The notes under the pieces: model-generated | Told to the model about the DNA's origin: nothing | Databases searched by the model: none | Seen by the model: only the letters and a program-made list of their open reading frames with translations | Shown: positions 25,578-34,944 of the stretch, piece after piece | How positions within the stretch are numbered: the stretch's first letter is position 1 | How the letters are laid out: the number at the start of each line of letters is the position of its first letter | From: Dehalococcoidia bacterium | GTDB lineage: Bacteria; Chloroflexota; Dehalococcoidia; Dehalococcoidales; Fen-1064 | DNA: 64,000 bases | Reading direction: 5' to 3' | Assembly (NCBI GenBank): GCA_011170375.1 | Contig: DUEV01000014.1 | Coordinates: forward strand, 1-64,000 | Program-made: the position numbers and the translations under genes

Positions 25578-26825
25578 ATGCTGGTACTGACTAACGGCAC
25601 CCTGATTGACGGCACCGGACAAAAACCCGTGGAAAAGGCTACTGTGCTGGTAGAGGCAAATATCATCAAGGGTGCCAGGCCAGACATTGCCTATCCCGAA
25701 GGAGCCCCGGCAATTGACCTGGGCGGTCGGGTGATTATGCCCGGTCTGATTGACTGCCATCTCCACCTCGGTGGATTTGTCATCGATAAACCTGGCAGGC
25801 CGGTTGGCCAGGTCTCTTTCTTAGACATGTTCTCATTTGTGTGGGACTATATGCGCAATTTTGCCAAACGAAGAAGACTGGCAATCGAGAATGGGGTCAC
25901 CACCATCAGGAGCGCCGGCGACAACTATCCACACATTATTAAACTTCGTGACAGGATTGAGTCGGGCAAGCTCAACGGACCCAGAGTATTTGCACCCGGA
26001 CCAATATTTACCGCCCCCGGCGGGCATCCAGCAGGCACTATCTACAGACGCAATCGCTACATCGTGGAACATGCTACGAGACAATTTAATAATGCCGAAG
26101 CGACCAGAGAAGAAGTGAGGAAGTTGGCGGAGGGAGGAGTGGACTGTATCAAGGCTATCTACTCCAGGACAAACCCGATGGACCTTGCCCAGGATGTCCC
26201 CCAGCTGGACCTTGGTGTGCTGGAAGCATTGGTGGATGAGGCATACAGACACAATCTCCGGACAATGGTACACACGGGCAGCCCAGAGGAGACCAGAGAC
26301 GCTGTCAGAGCAGGCGCAGACAGTATCGAACATGGGATTTTACCCGGAGCCGATGCTACGGAGTTCTCCGATGACATCATCACAATGATGCGGGAAAATG
26401 GCACATACTACGTACCGACTCTCGCCATAGCAGGTGCAAACAGAAAAGAGTTCCCGAAGTTATTCGCCGCGGTGAAGCGAGCCGTAAAGAAGCTCCGCGA
26501 TAGTGGGGTAAGCATTGCCACCGGCACAGACTCGGGCTCTCCCGGCGTCGTCATCGGTAAAGGCGTTCATATTGAAATGGAACTGCTAGTGGAGGCCGGT
26601 CTCAGTCCAATGGAAGCAATAGCGGCTGCCACACGAAACGCTGCCGGGAACCTGGGGCAGGGGCACCGCTTAGGAACAATCGAGGAAGGCAAGCTAGCGG
26701 ATATCATCGTAGTCTCCGGGAACCCTCTGGAACAGGCTGGCAGGACCGGTGAGATAGAGATGGTGATTAAGAACGGTAAAGTGCTGGTCAATCGACTGAG
26801 TAATGATCAGATTCCTCGGGCATGA
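25578..26825 (+). CDS. Metal-dependent amidohydrolase (imidazolonepropionase-like)
   Basis: A 415-aa TIM-barrel amidohydrolase. Metal-binding motifs are visible: GLIDCHLHLGG near residue 58 (HxH), a Lys in DCIKAIYSR near 195, TMVHTGS near 231, DSIEHG near 253 and the catalytic Asp in TGTDSGSPG near 320. It resembles the prolidase/imidazolonepropionase-like branch often annotated broadly; substrate is unknown. AGAGG precedes the ATG at 25578 by 8 nt but is too close to the GTG at 25572, so I choose the ATG. Its 3' end overlaps the convergent ABC ATPase gene by 38 nt. Confidence 0.88.
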   Translation: MLVLTNGTLIDGTGQKPVEKATVLVEANIIKGARPDIAYPEGAPAIDLGGRVIMPGLIDCHLHLGGFVIDKPGRPVGQVSFLDMFSFVWDYMRNFAKRRRLAIENGVTTIRSAGDNYPHIIKLRDRIESGKLNGPRVFAPGPIFTAPGGHPAGTIYRRNRYIVEHATRQFNNAEATREEVRKLAEGGVDCIKAIYSRTNPMDLAQDVPQLDLGVLEALVDEAYRHNLRTMVHTGSPEETRDAVRAGADSIEHGILPGADATEFSDDIITMMRENGTYYVPTLAIAGANRKEFPKLFAAVKRAVKKLRDSGVSIATGTDSGSPGVVIGKGVHIEMELLVEAGLSPMEAIAAATRNAAGNLGQGHRLGTIEEGKLADIIVVSGNPLEQAGRTGEIEMVIKNGKVLVNRLSNDQIPRA

Positions 26826-27591
26826 TGACCACATGAGGAGCACCAGTCGCCGGATGAGCCTCCACCTTTACTGACGCCGCAAAGACCTCACGAAGCATGT
26901 TCTCGGTGATGACCTCGGCTGGTGTCCCGTCAGCCAGCACCCTGCCCTCTTTTAGCAGCACTAGCCGGTCAAAGTAGAGAGAGGCCAGGTTGAGGTCGTG
27001 CATAGCGGCGACCACGGTCAGTCCCTGCCTCCGGTTCAGTCCCCTCACCAGCTCCAGAATCTCTACCTGGTGGGTAATGTCAAGGTGTACCGTCGGCTCA
27101 TCGAGCAGCAGCAGTTCGGGCTGCTGGGCTAGTACCATAGCCAGGATAACCTTCTGACGCTCGCCACCACTGAGCTCATCAAAACGGCGTTGCTCGAGTT
27201 CACTTATGCCTGCTAATTCCAGGGCGTATCCCACCGCCTCTCTGTCCGCCTCTGTCTCACCGGTAAGGGTCCGAATAAATGGTATTCGTCCCAGCATCAC
27301 CACTTCACCCACTCTAAAAGCAAAGGGGATATGGAATTGCTGAGGCATCACCGCAATACTGCGGGCGACCGCCTTCCGTTTTATCTGGTTCAGATTGGAG
27401 CCATCCAGCCAGATTTCACCCTGACCGGGTTTCAGAATACCACTCGCCAGCTTGATAAGGGTGGTCTTGCCCGAGCCGTTAGGGCCAAGCAGCCCCACCA
27501 TCTCACCAGGTTCGACCGATAGGTCAATATCATGTAGGACTAACCCGTTACCATACGAAAAGAAGACCTGTTTGATACTAAGACCAATCAT
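26788..27591 (-). CDS. btuD: Cobalamin/iron-siderophore ABC transporter ATPase
   Basis: A 267-aa ATPase of the FecE/BtuD family. Walker A is GLLGPNGSGKTT near residue 35, the signature LSGGERQKVILA near 140 and Walker B LLLLDEPTVHLD near 160. The C-terminus is slightly extended. It follows the permease with a one-base overlap. A B12 riboswitch upstream points to corrinoid uptake rather than iron. No periplasmic binding protein (btuF) gene is in the operon, so one must be supplied from elsewhere. Confidence 0.9.
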   Translation of the reverse strand: MIGLSIKQVFFSYGNGLVLHDIDLSVEPGEMVGLLGPNGSGKTTLIKLASGILKPGQGEIWLDGSNLNQIKRKAVARSIAVMPQQFHIPFAFRVGEVVMLGRIPFIRTLTGETEADREAVGYALELAGISELEQRRFDELSGGERQKVILAMVLAQQPELLLLDEPTVHLDITHQVEILELVRGLNRRQGLTVVAAMHDLNLASLYFDRLVLLKEGRVLADGTPAEVITENMLREVFAASVKVEAHPATGAPHVVIMPEESDHYSVD

Positions 27592-28679
27592 CAGAAAGCG
27601 TACTCCCTTCGGCTACGCCGCAATAAATAAAGAAAGAACGGAGCACCGACAATAGCGGTCACAATCCCCACAGGAATCTCGGTGGGGGCCAGCACAACCC
27701 GTGCTAGCAGGTCAGCAAAAACGACGAATATGGCCCCAGCCAGGGCTGACGCTGGCAGGAGAAGCCGGTGGTCAGGCCCCAAAACAAGGCGTACTGAATG
27801 CGGCATTACCAGTCCGACAAAGCTAATGAGGCCTCCAATAGAGACGGCCGCCGCCGTTAGCACTGAACCAAGAGCTAGAATGAGTATCTTGTCCCGCTCT
27901 ACCTCGATACCGACATAGGCAGCGCCCTCCTCACCCAGGGAAAAGGCGTTCAGATGGTAGGCAAAGAAACGAGCTACAACCACACCGGCAACCACCAGTG
28001 GGGCAATAAAAACTGACCATTCCCAGCCAACTACCGAGATATGCCCCATGAGAAATGAATAGACCGAGCGAATGTTGAGGTCCAGCTGGTCGCTGATAGC
28101 CATCATGAAAGATATTATTGCTACCAGTAAGGCACTAACCACAAACCCGGCCAGCAGCATACTGACAACGGGTGTCTTGCCACCGACACGCGCCAGGTTA
28201 TAGACGAGAAATACCGTGCCCAGGGCACCGATAAAGGCAGCCAGCGGCACGAGGCCAAAGCCGAGGAGGCTGAGTTCTATCGGAAGTACCATGGCCACGG
28301 TTGCGCCCAGGGCAGCCCCGGCCGAGGTGCCAATAATGTAGGGGTCAGCCATCGGGTTTCGTAACAAGCCCTGGAACAGCACACCAGCCGTGGCCAAAGC
28401 CGCCCCTACCAGAGCACTGGCAACGACACGGGGCAGTCTTATCTGGAAAAAGATCGTCTCGTCGGCGGCACGCCAGGTATCCTGCAAATCGATAAAAGGC
28501 AACTTGTCTATAGTCATCTTGACCACATCCGATAGAGATAACATCACTGTCCCGAAGATACTGGCCACGAACAACGCCAAGACCAGACCTACCGCCAAAA
28601 ACAGTAAAACCATGGCAAACCGGCCATGCCCTTTCAGTCTGCCGGACACCTTCCCTTTTACTCCAGTTGCGACACCCAA
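27591..28679 (-). CDS. btuC: Cobalamin ABC transporter permease
   Basis: A 362-aa FecCD/BtuC-family permease with about ten membrane helices. Family landmarks include RLPRVVASALVGAALATAG and LLRNPMADPYIIGTSAGAALGA (residues about 99-145), and the coupling-helix area around HSVRLVLGPDHRLLLPASALAG. It opens with a 20-residue basic stretch before the first helix. The start is TTG 28679 with GGAGG 7 nt upstream, located just after the riboswitch terminator. Cobalamin import fits an anaerobe that depends on corrinoid enzymes. Confidence 0.92.
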   Translation of the reverse strand: MGVATGVKGKVSGRLKGHGRFAMVLLFLAVGLVLALFVASIFGTVMLSLSDVVKMTIDKLPFIDLQDTWRAADETIFFQIRLPRVVASALVGAALATAGVLFQGLLRNPMADPYIIGTSAGAALGATVAMVLPIELSLLGFGLVPLAAFIGALGTVFLVYNLARVGGKTPVVSMLLAGFVVSALLVAIISFMMAISDQLDLNIRSVYSFLMGHISVVGWEWSVFIAPLVVAGVVVARFFAYHLNAFSLGEEGAAYVGIEVERDKILILALGSVLTAAAVSIGGLISFVGLVMPHSVRLVLGPDHRLLLPASALAGAIFVVFADLLARVVLAPTEIPVGIVTAIVGAPFFLYLLRRSRREYAF

Positions 28680-28696
28680 CGTTAGGCCTCCACCTC

Positions 28697-28736
28697 AAAA
28701 ACATAGAATCCCCTCGTCGCTCGAACAAGGGGATTC
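28697..28736 (-). terminator. Riboswitch expression-platform terminator
   Basis: On the minus strand, GAATCCCCT (28736-28728) pairs with AGGGGATTC (28714-28706) around a 13-nt loop, followed by TATG and TTTTT (28701-28697). It lies between the cobalamin aptamer and btuC, so B12 binding probably ends transcription here. Confidence 0.85.
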
Positions 28737-28785
28737 ATAACCTGTCACTTACTTCCCCCATCTCCGCGGAGGTAACCAAGAAAAT

Positions 28786-28922
28786 TCGGGGCTGGCGTTC
28801 TGACTTCCAACGGGTCTATTGCCCGTGGTTACAGCAGGCGGAACTGTGCCGGACTCTCACCGGTCTTGCGCTCCATTTAAGCCCTCACTCACGCTCGGGC
28901 ACCCCAGGGATTTCCTATTCAG
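28786..28922 (-). ncRNA. Cobalamin riboswitch aptamer
   Basis: Read on the minus strand, this leader contains the conserved cobalamin-aptamer elements in order: GGGGTGCC near 28905, the GACCGGTGAGAGTCC core (28865-28851), the B12 box GCCTGCTGT (28839-28831), and AAGTCAGAACGCCAGCC (28807-28790), which matches the usual closing GUCAGGA-ACCUGCC region. A terminator follows and then btuC, an arrangement that represses uptake when B12 is abundant. A weak promoter (TTGACT, 17 bp, TACGCT) lies at 28962-28934, directly upstream of the aptamer. Confidence 0.9.
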
Positions 28923-28933
28923 TTGTCTTATCT

Positions 28934-28962
28934 AGCGTAGCGGACAGCGCTGTAAAAGTCAA
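28934..28962 (-). promoter_or_regulatory. Likely promoter of the riboswitch-btuCD transcript
   Basis: Minus strand TTGACT (28962-28957), 17-bp spacer, TACGCT (28939-28934). The -10 is weak, but the position just upstream of the aptamer is right. No terminator for the preceding etf transcript is visible, so read-through is also possible. Confidence 0.45.
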
Positions 28963-28981
28963 TATGCTCACACTGCCGGAT

Positions 28982-31042
28982 TTACTCCAGTGCCCCAGCC
29001 ACAATCTCAGCCAAATCTAGCACCTGCACCCGGTCATCGGCATCTTTGTCCTTGAGACCGTCCTCGAACATCACCATGCAGTACGGGCAAGAGACACAGA
29101 TGGTCTTCGGGGCCTCCTCCAGAGCCTCTTCAACACGGGCAATGTTGATTCGCTTGCCGAGGTTCTCCTCCATCCACATACGTCCGCCACCGGCGCCGCA
29201 ACAGAATGCCTTATTATGGTGCCGCTCCATCTCAGTCGGCGCTTCGCCAGTAACAGCTGCGACCGCCTCGCGCGGCGCCTGGTAGATTTCATTGTGACGG
29301 CCCAGATAACAGGAATCATGGAAGACTACGTTCCCCAGGTCATTGTTTTTACCATTGAGCTTGAGGCGACCTTCCTTGATTAGCTGGTTGATGAACTCGG
29401 TATGGTGGACAACATCCAGTTCCACACCATACTGACGGTAGTCATTCTTCAGGGTACTGTAGCAGTGTGGGCACTCGGTGATAATCTTGGTGACTCCCCT
29501 CTCCTGGAACTGGGCGATATTCTCACGCGCCATACGGTCATAGACGAATTCGTTGCCGAGACGACGCAGGCTATCACCACAGCATTTTTCATCCCGACCT
29601 AGGATGCCCCAGGAAACGCCGGCAGCGTCCAGAATCCTGGCTATGGCCAGACTCACGTGCCTTTCGCGGGAATCGAAGGCACCGGCGCATCCCACATAAA
29701 AGAGATACTCGGTCTTACCAGCTTCGAAGGGCTGGGCATCAATACTGGCCGCCCACTTAGCACGGTCAGACGGGGCAATTCCCCATGGGTTGCTGCGCTG
29801 CTCGGAGTTCTCAAAGAGGTTAAGCAACTCCTCGGGGAACTTCGCCTTCATCTGTACCAGGTCACGACGCATTTCAACAATCTTGGGCACATGCTCAATG
29901 TAGACCGGGCAGACCTCCATGCAGGCGCCACAGGTAGTGCACGCCCAGATGGCATCTTCAGAAATACTGCCCTCCCGTTCGCCCCCAATCAATGCCAGCG
30001 ACGGCTCCTGCTTTTTCAGCAGTGCCGGGGCGTTAGCCAACAGGTTAGCCCTGACATCACGGACAATCAGGCGGGGATTGAGTGGCTTGTCGGTCAGGTT
30101 GGCCGGGCAGTTCTCTTGGCAGTAGCCACAGACAACACAGGCCTGAATATCGAGGAGGTCCCGCTGGGTGAAATTGTCCACCCGGGAAACGCCAAAAGTG
30201 GCCTGGTTCTTGAGGTCAATCAGGCCGACCATCCCCTTGGGCGGCGCCGACCGAATGAGGTCATTTATGATGGCAGCAATCACATGCAGGTAGCGCGTGT
30301 AACCAATGATAGCCAGAACCAGCAGGACAAATACCCAGTGACTCCAGAACCAGGCGGCATACCAGGCTTCCAGCGAGGCAGCACCGTCATATAAATTGGC
30401 TACGGCCGTGCTCAACGGGGGTGTGGCGAGACCCAGCCCGGCCGGAGGGTGTCCCGCGGCAATCTGGGTAGCAATCTTACCGACATGGGTTATCGGGTGA
30501 ATGAGGACAGTAATGAGAATTATCAATGCCTCCCAGGTCAGCTGGCCTTCCAGCCGCTTAGGTTTGCCGATGTAGCGGCGAAGAATACCCCAAACAGCCC
30601 CAATGACAATAAAGGGCGCAATTATATCAGTCACCCAGGCGTAGACAACGTAGAAACCATTATGCTCCATGGTGTCGGAGATACCAAAACCTGAGGCGAT
30701 GACGATGAAGAGGAAGTAGTAAATGACGAAGAGAATAAAGCCCCAGAACATGAAGGCATGGCCAACGCCCGCGCGGTCGCGGTGGGTGAGGTTCTTCCAC
30801 TGGCACTCCTGTACGATGATGTTAAAGAGAGCGGCCAGTCCTTTCCTTATTCCCGGTGTGGCCCCTCCATTCCCTCTACCCAGTGATATGTAACGTAAGA
30901 GCTGTCCCCCGCGATATAGGAAGATACCAGCCGCCAGGGCCGTCAGACCCCAGAAAAGAAGATAACCAATTGCCCCCAAGTCACTGACTGGATTCATCTC
31001 ATATATCCTCCTGTTATCTGCCGCAGGATGGAAAAACACCAC
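28982..31042 (-). CDS. Membrane Etf:quinone oxidoreductase-like FeS protein
   Basis: A 686-aa protein with three parts. Residues 10-290 hold about six membrane helices of the NarI/DsrM type, expected to bind haem and meet quinone. Residues about 300-385 carry two [4Fe-4S] motifs (CVVCGYCQENCPANL; CTTCGACMEVCPVYI). The C-terminal part has two CCG domains, as in HdrD/GlpC-type proteins (CCGDSLRRLG near 487; CCGAGGGRMW near 612). This layout matches the EMO-type oxidoreductases proposed to pass electrons from reduced Etf to menaquinone. It lies 12 nt after etfA in the etfBA operon, which supports that role directly. Confidence 0.88.
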   Translation of the reverse strand: MVFFHPAADNRRIYEMNPVSDLGAIGYLLFWGLTALAAGIFLYRGGQLLRYISLGRGNGGATPGIRKGLAALFNIIVQECQWKNLTHRDRAGVGHAFMFWGFILFVIYYFLFIVIASGFGISDTMEHNGFYVVYAWVTDIIAPFIVIGAVWGILRRYIGKPKRLEGQLTWEALIILITVLIHPITHVGKIATQIAAGHPPAGLGLATPPLSTAVANLYDGAASLEAWYAAWFWSHWVFVLLVLAIIGYTRYLHVIAAIINDLIRSAPPKGMVGLIDLKNQATFGVSRVDNFTQRDLLDIQACVVCGYCQENCPANLTDKPLNPRLIVRDVRANLLANAPALLKKQEPSLALIGGEREGSISEDAIWACTTCGACMEVCPVYIEHVPKIVEMRRDLVQMKAKFPEELLNLFENSEQRSNPWGIAPSDRAKWAASIDAQPFEAGKTEYLFYVGCAGAFDSRERHVSLAIARILDAAGVSWGILGRDEKCCGDSLRRLGNEFVYDRMARENIAQFQERGVTKIITECPHCYSTLKNDYRQYGVELDVVHHTEFINQLIKEGRLKLNGKNNDLGNVVFHDSCYLGRHNEIYQAPREAVAAVTGEAPTEMERHHNKAFCCGAGGGRMWMEENLGKRINIARVEEALEEAPKTICVSCPYCMVMFEDGLKDKDADDRVQVLDLAEIVAGALE

Positions 31043-31054
31043 CCGGCGAATAAG

Positions 31055-32395
31055 CTAGTCTTTTTCCCGGGCACGCAACTCCTGAATACGGGCGGTTATG
31101 GCTGGCACCACCTGGAAAACATCACCCTCGATACCATAGGTGGCTACCTCAAAGATTGGCGCCGTCCGGTCGCGATTTATGGCAATAATTACATCCGAGT
31201 CCTGCATGCCCACCAGATGCTGAATAGCACCACTGATACCACAGGCGATGTAAATCTTGGGCCGAATCGTCTTGCCGGTCTGCCCCACCTGCCGTTCCAC
31301 CGGTATCCAGCCGGCCTCGACAGCACTACGGGAACCAGCGACGACACCGCCCAGCTCATCGGCCAGTTCCTGCAAGAGCCTGAAATTCTCCATAGACTGC
31401 ATGCCGCGTCCACCAGCGACGACGATATCGGCGGCGGCAATATCAACATCCTCGGCAGCATGACTACGAGAATCATGAACCTCGAGTACTTTCACCCCGA
31501 TGTCCTCTTCTTTAATATCCAGTAACTCACGGATAATCTCACCACTACGGGAGTCGTCCCGCTCCGGCATCGGCATCACATGCGGCCGAACGCTGGCCAT
31601 CTGCGGTCGGGTACGTTCCGTCATGATTGTGGCCATAACATTGCCACCAAAGGCAGGTCGGGTCTGCAGCAGGAACCGATTCTCATCGATGGTCAGGCCG
31701 GTGCAGTCCGCTGTCAGACCGGTGCGGAGTTCGGTAGCGACTGCCCCGGCCAGGTCTCTACCCAGTCCGGTAGCACCTATGAGTACAATCTCCGGCTTGT
31801 ACTTATCTACCAGATGACAGATTGCTTTGAAATAAGGCTCGGTACGGTAATGGTGAAACACTAGCTGGTCCATCAGGTAGACTTTGGAAGCGCCATAGGC
31901 AAAGGACTCCTGGCACAGGGTCTCTACGTTATCGCCTATGACTATGGTACACAGCTCTACATCCAGTGTCTTCGCTAAATCAGCGCCCACCCCGAGCAGC
32001 TCCCAGGATACGGTGTGCGGCTCACCGTCAACCTGCTCAACGAAAATCCAGACACCCTTATATTCAGCGAGCTTGGCACGGATACGGGCATCCTCTTCAT
32101 CCATCTCTTCAACTTCAGGTTCGGCCTCGGCCCCCTTCTCTTTGGCCAGCTCATCGAGTATCTTCTGCTGCTCCGGCGTGAAGTAGATTTCAATCGCCTC
32201 AGCCGGGCATACTCTGAGGCAACGGCGGCAGCCGGTGCACTTCTCGATATCGAAAACTGGCTCACCTGCCTCATTCATCGTTATCGCATCAGCACGACAG
32301 TCCGCCTGGCAGCGGGCACCGCAGGCAATACATTTCGCCGGTATCAACCGGGCCACACCAAGGGGTCTCTTCACCTTCTTCTTTTTCTCTTCCAC
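31055..32395 (-). CDS. etfA: Electron transfer flavoprotein alpha subunit with ferredoxin domain
   Basis: A 446-aa EtfA. Residues about 18-70 are an added 2x[4Fe-4S] ferredoxin domain (CIACGARCQADCRADAI; CTGCRRCLRVCPAEAI), seen in some anaerobe Etfs. Then follow the nucleotide-binding-like domain and the C-terminal FAD domain (VAGGRGMQSMENF, GSRSAVEAGW, VGQTGKTIRPKIYIACGISG). Etf collects electrons from acyl-CoA dehydrogenases. The FeS domain and the neighbouring membrane FeS oxidoreductase point to delivery into quinone. It lies 47 nt after etfB. Confidence 0.94.
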   Translation of the reverse strand: MEEKKKKVKRPLGVARLIPAKCIACGARCQADCRADAITMNEAGEPVFDIEKCTGCRRCLRVCPAEAIEIYFTPEQQKILDELAKEKGAEAEPEVEEMDEEDARIRAKLAEYKGVWIFVEQVDGEPHTVSWELLGVGADLAKTLDVELCTIVIGDNVETLCQESFAYGASKVYLMDQLVFHHYRTEPYFKAICHLVDKYKPEIVLIGATGLGRDLAGAVATELRTGLTADCTGLTIDENRFLLQTRPAFGGNVMATIMTERTRPQMASVRPHVMPMPERDDSRSGEIIRELLDIKEEDIGVKVLEVHDSRSHAAEDVDIAAADIVVAGGRGMQSMENFRLLQELADELGGVVAGSRSAVEAGWIPVERQVGQTGKTIRPKIYIACGISGAIQHLVGMQDSDVIIAINRDRTAPIFEVATYGIEGDVFQVVPAITARIQELRAREKD

Positions 32396-32442
32396 ACTTT
32401 GCCTCCGCTATCTATAGGAAAATAATACTTCTCCAGAAGGGG

Positions 32443-33255
32443 CTAGAGAGAGATGATGTCCCTTTCCAGCAGGCTGTCTATCAATAGATTAGCAGCCTCT
32501 TCAGGCTTGTTGAGGCCATCTCCCAGTATCTCACCCTTGACTCGCTCCGGTGAGAAGATACGGCGCACCTGAGTAGGAGAGCCCCTCAGCCCGATGGTCT
32601 CTTCGTCAAGCTGCATGACCTTGTTATCCCACAGCATTACCTCAGCCCCCTCAGCCATGAGACGCATCGGTACCGTAGGATAGCGGGGACGGTTAATCTC
32701 ACGTACCACAGTAAGTACCGCCGGCAGGCGCGCCTCGACTATCTCATGCCGTCCCTCCAGTTTACGCCTGACCACTACCGTCTTAGCCCTCAGGTCGACA
32801 TCATTTATCTGGTCAACCAACGTCAGTTGTGAGTAGCCCAGTCGGCTGGCGATACCGGGACCCACCTGGGCAGTATCGCCGTCAATAGTCTGTTTACCGC
32901 AAATAACCATAAGAACTTCTTCTTTCTCGCCAAGCCGCCTGATGGCTTCCGCCAGTACGCGACTGGTAGCCAGTGTGTCCGCACCACCAAAGACACGGTC
33001 ACTTAGGAGGACGACCTCATCGGCACCGAGCGACAGGGCCTTCTTCAGGGTAACCTCAGTATTGGGAGGGCCCATCGAAATTGCGGCCACCCGGAACCCG
33101 TACTTATCCTTAAGTCGCAGGCTCTCCTCCAAGGCATGGGTATCAAAAGGATTGACAATGAATGGCACCCCTTCCCGAATCAGGGTACCGGTCTCAGGGT
33201 CAATCTGTACCTGAGTGGTATCCGGCACCTGCTTGACACATGCAACTACTAACAT
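32443..33255 (-). CDS. etfB: Electron transfer flavoprotein beta subunit
   Basis: A 270-aa EtfB, partner of EtfA. It begins VVACVKQVPDTTQVQIDPETG and includes the NPFDTHALEESLRLKD and ALSLGADEVVLLSDR stretches. The signature VVREINRPRYPT is near residue 194, and an AMP/FAD-contacting GKQTIDGDTAQVGPGIA segment is near 121. Length and motifs are normal. It follows the acyl-CoA synthetase-like gene by 32 nt, so the operon order is synthetase-like, etfB, etfA, oxidoreductase. Confidence 0.95.
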   Translation of the reverse strand: MLVVACVKQVPDTTQVQIDPETGTLIREGVPFIVNPFDTHALEESLRLKDKYGFRVAAISMGPPNTEVTLKKALSLGADEVVLLSDRVFGGADTLATSRVLAEAIRRLGEKEEVLMVICGKQTIDGDTAQVGPGIASRLGYSQLTLVDQINDVDLRAKTVVVRRKLEGRHEIVEARLPAVLTVVREINRPRYPTVPMRLMAEGAEVMLWDNKVMQLDEETIGLRGSPTQVRRIFSPERVKGEILGDGLNKPEEAANLLIDSLLERDIISL

Positions 33256-33287
33256 TGCCTAACCCCCTTTGTCTGAATTCCGCCACG

Positions 33288-34748
33288 CTATGACGATAGG
33301 ATAGCGTTGCGGCGGTGATAACCGATAAAGTTAGCTAGAGCTTTGGCGGCCCGCTCCAGCGTCAGGTATACAGGTAATCCCTGCTCCATATAGTAGTCAC
33401 GGATGCGACGCCTAGTACCTTCTGATTCGAGCGTTTCAGTCCCAATGGCCTCGACAGGCATCACCATGACCACCGGTTTTCCGAACCTATTTTTGATGTC
33501 TACCGGTACCCGGGCACGCTCGTTAATCAATTCTGGCGGTTGCGTTGTTGGACCACCAGGCCGAGCCATCATAGTCATATCAATCTCATCCACGATGATT
33601 ATATCAATATCTGCCTCGGCGGCAACTATTTCCATGGCTGCCTTAAGCATCGGCGGTACCGGACCGGGACTACCGACATCTACCGGATTCCGGGCACTGG
33701 CACCGGCTGCCGGAACTATCGACATTAGCTTCTTCTGAAGCTCGATAGGAAAAACCGGTACTTCAAGCCCCACCCACTCACAGCTATCGCTGGCCGCCAC
33801 ACCGATACCACCACCACCCCCGATAGGACAGACCCGGCTACCCGTTTGCGGCTCCAGATAGAGGAAAGCAAGCATGGTATCCAGCAGTTCTTCAAGACCG
33901 GTAACCCGTACTGCGCCAGTCTGTTGGAAAACAGCGTCCCAGATTTCTTCTTCACCACCCAACGAGGCAGTATGAGACTGCACTGCCCTCGCCCCACCCT
34001 CGGTGAGGCCACCCTTCCACAGTATTACCGGTTTTGTCCGACAGACCTCCTGAAGGAGTTTGAAGAAACGGGGGCCGTCTTTGACACCCTCGATATAGCC
34101 GGTGATTATTTTGGTATGGGAGTCCTGAAAAAAATACTCAATCAGGTCACACTCATTGATATCGCAGGCATTGCCGTAGCTGACCACCTTGCTGAACCTG
34201 ATACCAAGGCCTTCAGCACGACGCGGCACACGAATACCGTAACCACCACTCTGGCTAATAAAGCCCACCGGCCCGCTTTCCTTTGGCAAGGTTGCTCCCG
34301 GTAGAATGGTGATACCACCATCGGGAGAGTAGACCCCGAAGCAATTGGGGCCGACGATACGGATACCTCTGGCAGCTATCTCAGCCAGTTCCCTCTCCAG
34401 ACTTGCCCCCTCTTCGCCTGCCTCACGGAAACCAGCACTGAGCACCTGCGCTGCTTTGACCCCTTTATCAAGGCACTCCTGAACGACTCCCGGCACTGCC
34501 CGCGCCGGGACAGTAATTGTGGCGAAGTCAACCGTCTCAGGGATATCTTTGACACTGGCATAGGTCTTCATCCCCTGCACCTCAGTTTCCTGGGGATTTA
34601 CCGGGTAAAGAGGGCCAGAGTAACCAAAAGTGAGTAATACCTGAAGTATCCTGCCACCGTATTTTCTCAAGTCCGCCGACGCCCCAATCACTGCATGGGA
34701 TTTGGGATAGAAGATTGGGGCAAACTCATCCAGCTTGTTTCCGGGCAT
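33288..34748 (-). CDS. NDP-forming acyl-CoA synthetase alpha-type protein
   Basis: A 486-aa protein of the acetyl-CoA synthetase (ADP-forming)/succinyl-CoA ligase superfamily. It has the CoA-binding Rossmann domain (FYPKSHAVIGASADLRKYGG at the start), a GPNCFGVYSP segment near residue 130, and the two ligase-CoA domains with the phospho-histidine region VQSHTASLGGEEE near 253. The ATP-grasp beta part is absent, so it needs a partner for ATP synthesis or acts differently. The start ATG 34748 is chosen because AAAGGA lies 5 nt upstream; the longer frame adds 13 residues without a site. Position before etfBA suggests acyl-CoA metabolism. Confidence 0.85.
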   Translation of the reverse strand: MPGNKLDEFAPIFYPKSHAVIGASADLRKYGGRILQVLLTFGYSGPLYPVNPQETEVQGMKTYASVKDIPETVDFATITVPARAVPGVVQECLDKGVKAAQVLSAGFREAGEEGASLERELAEIAARGIRIVGPNCFGVYSPDGGITILPGATLPKESGPVGFISQSGGYGIRVPRRAEGLGIRFSKVVSYGNACDINECDLIEYFFQDSHTKIITGYIEGVKDGPRFFKLLQEVCRTKPVILWKGGLTEGGARAVQSHTASLGGEEEIWDAVFQQTGAVRVTGLEELLDTMLAFLYLEPQTGSRVCPIGGGGGIGVAASDSCEWVGLEVPVFPIELQKKLMSIVPAAGASARNPVDVGSPGPVPPMLKAAMEIVAAEADIDIIIVDEIDMTMMARPGGPTTQPPELINERARVPVDIKNRFGKPVVMVMPVEAIGTETLESEGTRRRIRDYYMEQGLPVYLTLERAAKALANFIGYHRRNAILSS

Positions 34749-34915
34749 ACTGTCCTTTCGCAAACTATGCCGGGTATTACAGAACATAGATAGCCGATGG
34801 CCATACCCGGCACAGGCACAAAATTATAATATACTAATGGCTCATCTGAGTCAATTTACTCATTGCAGGATGAACTGGCCGCCATTCTCATAACAAAAAC
34901 TGCACCCTACCCCTG

Positions 34916-34944
34916 TTGACAATTGCACTGCTCTAATCTAGACT
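34916..34944 (+). promoter_or_regulatory. Promoter of the DUF47-pit genes
   Basis: TTGACA (34916-34921), 17-bp spacer, TAGACT (34939-34944). Transcription from about 34951 would exclude the TTG at 34950 as a start, supporting the downstream TTG at 35028. No PHO-box-like repeat was evident. Confidence 0.75.
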
